Assembly (NCBI GenBank): GCA_902785445.1 | Contig: CACZYN010000019.1 | Span: 1 to 21,149 of the forward strand | Origin: an uncultured Anaerovibrio sp. | GTDB lineage: Bacteria; Bacillota; Negativicutes; Selenomonadales; Selenomonadaceae | Length of the DNA stretch: 21,149 nt | Direction of reading: 5' to 3' | Shown here: piece by piece, positions 15,952 through 21,149 of the stretch | How the letters are laid out: each line of letters begins with the position of its first letter | Position numbering within the stretch: position 1 is the stretch's first letter | Made by a program: the position numbers and the translations under genes | Notes under the pieces: generated by a model | What the model was told of the DNA's origin: nothing | The model's input: the letters and a program-made list of their open reading frames with translations, nothing else | The model's database searches: none

Positions 15952-17082
15952 TTGCCAGCTATAACCTATGAATTAATCAAGCAGGATCCGGTTACCGGAG
16001 CCAGAGCTGGTATTATCCATACCCCTCATGGCAGCTTCCCGACACCTATATTCATGCCAGTGGGAACACAGGCCTCTGTAAAGGGCGTATCTCCAGAGGA
16101 GCTGAAAGATCTTGGGGCCGGTATTATTCTCAGCAATACATATCATTTGTTTTTGCGTCCTGGGTCACCTTTGGTAAAGGAAGCCGGTGGTTTGCATAAA
16201 TTCATGAACTGGGATGGAGCTATTCTGACCGATAGTGGTGGCTTCCAGGTGTTCAGCTTAGGCGATCTACGGAAAATTACGGAGGAGGGAGTTACCTTCC
16301 GGTCCCATATAGATGGGTCCAAGAAGTTCCTTTCCCCGGAAGTATCCATGCAGGTTCAGATGGATTTGGGGTCAGATATTGTTATGGCCTTTGATGAATG
16401 CATTCCGTATCCAGCTGATTATGATTATGCTAAAGCTTCCACGGCCCGTACTACCCGTTGGGCTCAGCGGTGTAAGGATGTAATGACCAGTCCTCATCAG
16501 GGCTTGTTTGGTATTATCCAGGGTGGTATGTATAAGGATCTCCGTACCCGCAGTGTAAATGAGCTGGTGGAGATGGATTTTCCAGGCTATGCTGTGGGCG
16601 GTCTCAGTGTAGGAGAGCCTAAGGAGCTTATGTATGAAATGCTGGATCATACGGTAAAGCAGCTGCCAGCCAATAAGCCACGGTATCTTATGGGGGTTGG
16701 AACACCGGATTGTCTGGTGGAAGGTGTAATGCACGGCATAGATATGTTTGACTGTGTATTCCCGACCCGGGTGGCCAGAAATGGTACCGCCATGACCTGG
16801 AATGGCAGATTAGTCATGAAAAATGCCGAATTTACCAGTGATTTCCGCCCGTTGGAAGAGAATTGTGATTGCTATGCCTGCCGTAATTTCAGCCGGGCAT
16901 ATATAAGACATCTGGTCCGGGCCAATGAAATCTTTGGCTTGAGACTGTTATCTTTGCATAATCTGCGCTTTTTGCAGCGGTTTATGCAGGAAATGCGTCA
17001 GTCGATTATTGAGGAAAGGTTTGGCGAGTTCCGCCGGAATTTCCTTGACAATTATAATTATGCTGCCAAGAAGGCAGACTAA
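15952..17082 (+). CDS. tgt: tRNA-guanine transglycosylase
   Basis: Tgt (376 residues here, normal length) exchanges guanine-34 for the queuosine precursor preQ1 in tRNAs for Asn, Asp, His and Tyr. The catalytic D94 (TDSGGFQ) and the nucleophile D267 (MFDCVFPTR) are present, as are GGLSVGEPKE and the zinc ligands C305, C307, C310 and H336. The start is TTG at 15952: GAGGCGAG lies a few bases upstream and the family's N-terminal ITYELIK follows at once. It opens the tgt-yajC-folate enzyme-secD-secF run, an order widespread in bacteria except for the folate enzyme. No queA gene is visible in the window. Confidence 0.97.
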   Translation: MPAITYELIKQDPVTGARAGIIHTPHGSFPTPIFMPVGTQASVKGVSPEELKDLGAGIILSNTYHLFLRPGSPLVKEAGGLHKFMNWDGAILTDSGGFQVFSLGDLRKITEEGVTFRSHIDGSKKFLSPEVSMQVQMDLGSDIVMAFDECIPYPADYDYAKASTARTTRWAQRCKDVMTSPHQGLFGIIQGGMYKDLRTRSVNELVEMDFPGYAVGGLSVGEPKELMYEMLDHTVKQLPANKPRYLMGVGTPDCLVEGVMHGIDMFDCVFPTRVARNGTAMTWNGRLVMKNAEFTSDFRPLEENCDCYACRNFSRAYIRHLVRANEIFGLRLLSLHNLRFLQRFMQEMRQSIIEERFGEFRRNFLDNYNYAAKKAD

Positions 17083-17094
17083 GGAGGATAAAAT

Positions 17095-17445
17095 ATGAGT
17101 GATAGCGATTTTGCTGCAATTAGCTCTTATGCGCCTATTTTATTAATGGTATTGTTATTTTATTTGTTGTTGTACCGTCCACAGAAAAAACAGCAGAAGA
17201 AGCAGCAGGATATGCTGGCCAGACTGCAAAAGGGTACCAAGGTTGTTACCCGGGGTGGTATCATGGGTGTTGTGGATTCTGTCCGGGAAAACACCGTTAT
17301 GATTGAGGTCTCCAAGGGCGTAGTCATCGAGGTGGCCAAGCCAATGATTGGTACAGACTATGTAACCAAGGAAGAGCTGGAGCATGAGCAGCAGGAGGCT
17401 GTTGCCAAGTATAACGCTGAAAAAGAGGCCGAAGAAAGTAAGTAA
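17095..17445 (+). CDS. yajC: Sec translocase accessory subunit YajC
   Basis: YajC (116 residues) is a small membrane protein that joins SecDF in the holo-translocon and aids protein export. It has one membrane segment (about 13-30), then the typical YRPQKKQQKKQQ basic stretch, a small folded domain with GTKVVTRGGIMGVV, and a charged Glu-rich tail (94-116). AAGGAGG 7 bases before the ATG is one of the best ribosome binding sites in the window. It starts 12 bases after tgt and precedes the folate enzyme by 17 bases. Confidence 0.94.
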   Translation: MSDSDFAAISSYAPILLMVLLFYLLLYRPQKKQQKKQQDMLARLQKGTKVVTRGGIMGVVDSVRENTVMIEVSKGVVIEVAKPMIGTDYVTKEELEHEQQEAVAKYNAEKEAEESK

Positions 17446-17462
17446 AGGAAAAAGGCAGAATT

Positions 17463-18065
17463 ATGGAAATATCTGTTAAAGCATCTGTTAAAGCGACAAA
17501 GAGGAATTTGCGGCATGACGCGTTGGTAAAAAGGCGTTCCATGAGCCGCTATGAACGGGAAAAAGACAGTATCACCATTTTTAATAAGCTTAAGGAAATG
17601 GACCTATACAAAAAGGCAGATTGCATATTTTGTTATGTTTCCGTAGAGGATGAGGTTCATACTGACAAAATTTTGCGTCAGGTATTAGCTGACGGAAAAT
17701 GTCTTTGTGTGCCATATATCGTGGATACGGAAAGCGGCGTAATGAATGCAGCCCGGCTTAAAAGCATGTCCGAGCTTACCACTGGTGTGTTTGGTATCCG
17801 TACGGTCAAGAAGGATGTTTATCAGGAAGTAAACCATGATGATATAGATCTGGTAATTGTTCCCGGCATTGCCTTTGACAGGAAGGGCCATCGAATTGGC
17901 AAGGGTGGCGGATATTACGATATTTTCTTAAAAAAGATAAACCGGGCTTATAAAGTGGCCATTGCCTATGATTGTCAGATTTTTGATGATTTCGCAGTGG
18001 AAAACCACGATGTTCCGGTGGATTATGTGCTCACTACAAATGGAGAAATTAAATGCTCCGATTAA
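17463..18065 (+). CDS. 5-formyltetrahydrofolate cyclo-ligase
   Basis: This 200-residue cytoplasmic enzyme uses ATP to convert 5-formyltetrahydrofolate to 5,10-methenyltetrahydrofolate, returning a dead-end folate to the one-carbon pool. The family's signature lies at residues 133-153: VPGIAFD, a GHRIGKGGG nucleotide-binding loop and the following YYD. The KRNLRHDAL start and the CYVSVEDEV strand also fit. The N terminus contains a short duplicated stretch (SVKASVKA), perhaps from a small tandem duplication. It sits between yajC and secD, which are normally adjacent, with gaps of 17 and 28 bases, so it is probably co-transcribed with the translocase genes although no functional link is known. 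Related genes are called ygfA, fthC or yqgN elsewhere. Confidence 0.92.
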   Translation: MEISVKASVKATKRNLRHDALVKRRSMSRYEREKDSITIFNKLKEMDLYKKADCIFCYVSVEDEVHTDKILRQVLADGKCLCVPYIVDTESGVMNAARLKSMSELTTGVFGIRTVKKDVYQEVNHDDIDLVIVPGIAFDRKGHRIGKGGGYYDIFLKKINRAYKVAIAYDCQIFDDFAVENHDVPVDYVLTTNGEIKCSD

Positions 18066-18093
18066 ATAATAATTGAAAGAGGGATGGAAGTAG

Positions 18094-19347
18094 TTGAGAA
18101 AGGAAAGTTTGTTAAAGCTTCTGGCTGCTGTTGTCATCACTATTGGCGTATTCTTCGCCTTCGTATCACCACTTGCTCAGTCTATTAGACAGGGTCTTGA
18201 CCTGCAGGGTGGTACCCATGTGGTGCTGGAAGCAGAAGATACTCCAGAGGCACAGGTAAATGAAGATGCCATGGAGCGTGTTGTACGCATCATGGAAAAG
18301 CGTGTAAACGAGTTAGGTCTGGCAGAGCCTATTGTACAGCGTCAGGGTGAGCGCCGTATCATCATCGAGCTGCCAGGTATCAAGGACCCGGACAAGGCAA
18401 TTCAGGTTATCGGTAAGACCGCTATGCTGGAATTCAAAACCGACAAGGGCGAAACCGTACTTACCGGTACAGATTTAAAGGATGCCCGGGAGCAGACTGA
18501 CCAGCAGGGCCAGAATCTAGTAGAGTTGGAATTCAGCCCTGAGGGCGGCGAGAAATTCGCTGATTTGACCAGCAAAAATGTTGGCCGTAACATTGCCATT
18601 CTGTTGGATGGTGAGGTCCTCACCAATCCGCGGGTAAATGAGCCTATTATGGGCGGTAAGGCCGTTATTACTGGTAACAAGACCTTGGAGGAAGCTCACA
18701 ACTTGGCTATTCTCCTTAGAAGTGGTTCCTTGCCAGTAAAGGTAAATATCATTGAAACCCGTACTGTGGGTCCTTCCCTTGGTCAGGATTCCAAGGATAA
18801 GTCCGTAGTAGCTTTTGCCATCGGTCTTGGTGCGGTAGTACTCTTTATGTTGTTGTTCTATCGTCTCCCAGGCTTTATTGCCGATATTGCCTTGATGGCG
18901 TATGTTATTATGCTGCTCTTTAGCTTAAAGATGTTGGATGCAACTCTTACTCTGCCAGGTGTTGCAGGTATTATCCTGTCCATCGGTATGGCGGTAGATG
19001 CCAACGTGCTGATATTTGAGCACTTTAAAGAAGAATTTAGGACTGGTAAGACCATGCGTCTGGCCATGGATGCCGGTTTTGAGCGTGCCTTTACCACAAT
19101 TTTTGACTCCAATATTACTACCATTATTGCCTCGGCAGTATTGTTCTGCTTTGGTACTGGTAGTATCAAGGGTTTTGCCATTACCTTGGGCTTGGGCGTT
19201 GTTCTCTCCATGTTTACAGCCATTACCCTTACCCAGTTTATGTGTAAGAACCTGATTGCTGCTCAGCTCTTTAAGAATCCGGCTATTTATGGCTACGGAA
19301 TCAGCAATGTGGCAGAGGAGAAAGAGGAGGTGACCAAGCTTGGCTAA
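18094..19347 (+). CDS. secD: Protein translocase subunit SecD
   Basis: SecD (417 residues) works with SecF to drive late steps of protein export using the proton (or sodium) gradient. It has a first membrane segment (about 8-28), the extracytoplasmic P1 region opening with GLDLQGGTHVVLEAE, and then a block of five membrane segments (about 243-400) containing the conserved AVDANVLIFEHFKEE. The length fits the shorter SecD forms of Bacillota-type separate SecD/SecF genes. The start is TTG at 18094 with GAGGGATGG upstream. Its stop overlaps the start of secF by 8 bases, so the two are translationally coupled. Confidence 0.96.
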   Translation: MRKESLLKLLAAVVITIGVFFAFVSPLAQSIRQGLDLQGGTHVVLEAEDTPEAQVNEDAMERVVRIMEKRVNELGLAEPIVQRQGERRIIIELPGIKDPDKAIQVIGKTAMLEFKTDKGETVLTGTDLKDAREQTDQQGQNLVELEFSPEGGEKFADLTSKNVGRNIAILLDGEVLTNPRVNEPIMGGKAVITGNKTLEEAHNLAILLRSGSLPVKVNIIETRTVGPSLGQDSKDKSVVAFAIGLGAVVLFMLLFYRLPGFIADIALMAYVIMLLFSLKMLDATLTLPGVAGIILSIGMAVDANVLIFEHFKEEFRTGKTMRLAMDAGFERAFTTIFDSNITTIIASAVLFCFGTGSIKGFAITLGLGVVLSMFTAITLTQFMCKNLIAAQLFKNPAIYGYGISNVAEEKEEVTKLG

Positions 19348-20293
19348 GAAGACTGTTGAACAGCAGGTTAAGATTCCTTTTGATATCATGCGTCGGTCCA
19401 AGATTTGGTTCGCCATTTCCCTGCTGATTATTATTCCTGGTATCATCAGTATGTTTGTTAATGGCTTTAACTTCGGTATTGATTTTACCGGCGGTACTAT
19501 TATTGATATGCGGTTTGAAAAGGAAGTTACTCTTCCGGAAATCCGCAACACCTTGAAGAAATATAATCTGGATAATGCTACTATTCAGTTATCTGGTGAT
19601 GTTACCAATGTGGAATCCTCCAATGATGTTATGATTCGTACCATTGATCTGGAGGAAAATGACCGTAAGGCATTAATGGCCAGCCTGAAAGAGGATGTAG
19701 GGGATTACACCGTACTTCGCGAGGAAAAGGTGGGTGCTACCATCGGTGGCGAGCTCATTATGGATGCCCTTATGGCAACCTTGATTTCCTGGGTACTGAT
19801 TATCTTATACGTTTCCTATCGCTTTGAGTGGCGGTTTGGTGTATCAGCGGTGTTGGCTCTGGTTCACGATATTCTGATAGTTTTGAGTATTTTCTCCTTT
19901 ACCCAGAAGCAGGTAGATAGCTCCTTTGTGGCTGCTGTGCTTACAATCGTAGGTTATTCCATCAATGATACCATCGTTCTTTTCGACCGTATCAGAGAGA
20001 ATTTGAAGCTCCACTTCCGTCGGGGCGGTGACCTGTATGAGCTGGCCAATCGGAGTATCTATCAGACATTGACCCGTTCCTTGTATACGGTGTTTACTTG
20101 TTTGTTTACCACCTTTGCTCTGTACTGGTTCGGTGGAGATACCACCAAGGATTTTGCCTTCGCATTGATCTGCGGTTTCTTTAGTGGATGTTATTCTTCC
20201 ATCTTTATCGCCAGTCCATTGTGGGTAACCATGCGTAATTGGGCTGAAAATGATAAGGCCAATAAAAAGACCCCAGCACCAGCTGAGGTTTGA
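19340..20293 (+). CDS. secF: Protein translocase subunit SecF
   Basis: SecF (317 residues) is the partner of SecD in the membrane. It has a first membrane segment (about 20-38), the signature FGIDFTGGT, a small extracytoplasmic domain, and five further membrane segments with the conserved VGYSINDTIVLFDRIREN. The start is TTG at 19340, 8 bases inside the end of secD, with GAGGAGG about 9 bases upstream; the ribosome binding site therefore lies within the secD coding sequence. It is the last gene of the tgt-to-secF run and is followed by a strong terminator. Confidence 0.96.
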   Translation: MAKKTVEQQVKIPFDIMRRSKIWFAISLLIIIPGIISMFVNGFNFGIDFTGGTIIDMRFEKEVTLPEIRNTLKKYNLDNATIQLSGDVTNVESSNDVMIRTIDLEENDRKALMASLKEDVGDYTVLREEKVGATIGGELIMDALMATLISWVLIILYVSYRFEWRFGVSAVLALVHDILIVLSIFSFTQKQVDSSFVAAVLTIVGYSINDTIVLFDRIRENLKLHFRRGGDLYELANRSIYQTLTRSLYTVFTCLFTTFALYWFGGDTTKDFAFALICGFFSGCYSSIFIASPLWVTMRNWAENDKANKKTPAPAEV

Positions 20294-20319
20294 TTCAGAA
20301 AACAACATAATATAACAAT

Positions 20320-20356
20320 GTAAAAGAGCGTTGACCTTGCGTCAACGCTCTTTTAC
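20320..20356. terminator. Bidirectional intrinsic terminator after secF
   Basis: A perfect 16-bp inverted repeat (20320-20335 pairing with 20341-20356) with a 5-base loop carries A-rich and T-rich arms. It can therefore end both secF on the plus strand and the lactate permease gene on the minus strand. Confidence 0.92.
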
Positions 20357-20449
20357 TTAGGATTAGTTAGATAAAGGGAATATTTATAATAAATGATCTA
20401 TCGGGGTGGTAAATCACTTACTACCTAAGATTGCTTTCATTAACCGAAG

Positions 20450-21149
20450 TTATATGATACCCAACGCCACAGCGCCAAGCATGGCCGCCATAAGCACGAT
20501 GTACCAGATTACCCACGGTAGGGGGGCGGCTTTTATCAGCTTACCTTCCGCACCTATAATGCCTGTGGTGGCGCATACCGCGACGATGTTGTTGATGCAG
20601 ACAATGTTACCAACGGCACCGCCTTGGTTTTGTAGGGCAACGATAAATACCTGTGGAATATTTAGGATGGTTGCCGTCTCAAACTGCAGCGGGGTAAACA
20701 TGATATTGGATACAGTGTTGGAACCAAACATGAAGGCACCGATGGTACCGATGAATGGAGCAACGAATACGTAATTGGCTCCGGCCAGATCCGCCATGCC
20801 CTTGGCCATAGCCACCAGCATGGAATCCCAACCCAATGGGTTAGCATTGGAATACCGATAAATATATACCATGGCAAAGCCGAAGAGCAAAGCGATGGTA
20901 GCTCCGTAGAGCTGATTATAGGATTTCTTTACGATACCCTTAACCTGATTACCCTTTAAACCGTAGAACGGTATGGAAATAAGCACTACCAAAACGAATG
21001 GGAACAATCCAGGGTTGTTCAGGTACTTCATGGCAAAGCCGGCACCTTCAACACCCATAATATTATTCATAGAGAATACAAAGCTGGTAATAATACCTTT
21101 AAGTCCAATCTCTGGAATTCTGGTAAGCACCAACCAGAGAGCAATGAGC
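20450..21149 (-). CDS. L-lactate permease, C-terminal part (runs off right edge)
   Basis: The minus strand is open from the right edge to a TAA at 20450, giving about 233 residues of the C-terminal part of a LctP-family lactate permease, a membrane carrier for lactate or glycolate with protons. Hydrophobic segments alternate throughout, and the family's hallmark near the end, VALQNQGGAVGNIV followed by CINNIVAVCATTGIIGAEG, is clear, as is PFIGTIGAFMFGSNTVSN. The frame continues upstream of the TTG at 21133 with further lactate-permease-like residues (ALWLVLTRIPEIG), so that codon is not the real start. It is convergent with secF. A lactate carrier suits a fermentative anaerobe that makes or consumes lactate. 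Confidence 0.93.
   Translation of the reverse strand, partial: LIALWLVLTRIPEIGLKGIITSFVFSMNNIMGVEGAGFAMKYLNNPGLFPFVLVVLISIPFYGLKGNQVKGIVKKSYNQLYGATIALLFGFAMVYIYRYSNANPLGWDSMLVAMAKGMADLAGANYVFVAPFIGTIGAFMFGSNTVSNIMFTPLQFETATILNIPQVFIVALQNQGGAVGNIVCINNIVAVCATTGIIGAEGKLIKAAPLPWVIWYIVLMAAMLGAVALGII

Noticed and set aside
17466..17493. Short tandem repeat at the start of the folate cyclo-ligase gene (SVKASVKA)
   Set aside because: It covers only about four codons and does not disturb the frame; it is noted in the gene entry but is too small to be a separate element.

Overview
The window looks like chromosomal DNA of an anaerobic member of the Bacillota. The evidence is a PolC-type replicative polymerase, strong GGAGG-like ribosome binding sites, frequent TTG starts, and a PyrK/PyrD-type dihydroorotate dehydrogenase. 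Moderate base composition, a lactate permease and the tgt-yajC-secD-secF order would suit the Negativicutes (Selenomonas/Anaerovibrio-like), but that placement is inference. I see no rRNA, tRNA, CRISPR, phage or insertion sequence.

Layout. 1-420 (-): N-terminal part of an unrecognised helical protein running off the left edge. 584-1675 (+): membrane-anchored nitroreductase-family protein. 1732-2769 (-): AI-2E family transporter, convergent with the nitroreductase across a bidirectional terminator. 3046-6712 (+): likely operon of an M29 aminopeptidase, AzlC and AzlD (branched-chain amino acid export), a WYL regulator and a TIGR04076 small protein, closed by a terminator. 6830-8535 (+): pyrK-pyrD. 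8639-15849 (+): prfC (RF3), a NYN/PIN-like protein with an AT-hook tail, a guanine deaminase-like enzyme and polC, closed by a strong terminator. 15952-20293 (+): tgt, yajC, a 5-formyltetrahydrofolate cyclo-ligase, secD and secF, closed by a 16-bp-stem terminator shared with a convergent lactate permease gene (20450 to the right edge, -).

The main anomaly is polC. First, the reading frame is broken near 14481-14485. Conserved flanking sequence indicates a net loss of about 8 nt, separating the two N-terminal catalytic aspartates from the third. Second, the DEDDh proofreading exonuclease domain normally inserted in the PHP domain of PolC is absent: 15 residues join the two halves of PHP, whose metal-binding residues appear intact. 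The reconstructed protein would be about 1270 residues, against about 1437 for B. subtilis PolC.

Other points of interest are the NYN/AT-hook protein next to replication and translation genes, the folate enzyme placed between yajC and secD, the possibly extracytoplasmic nitroreductase, and the unknown helical protein at the left edge. Most of the rest is ordinary housekeeping content.
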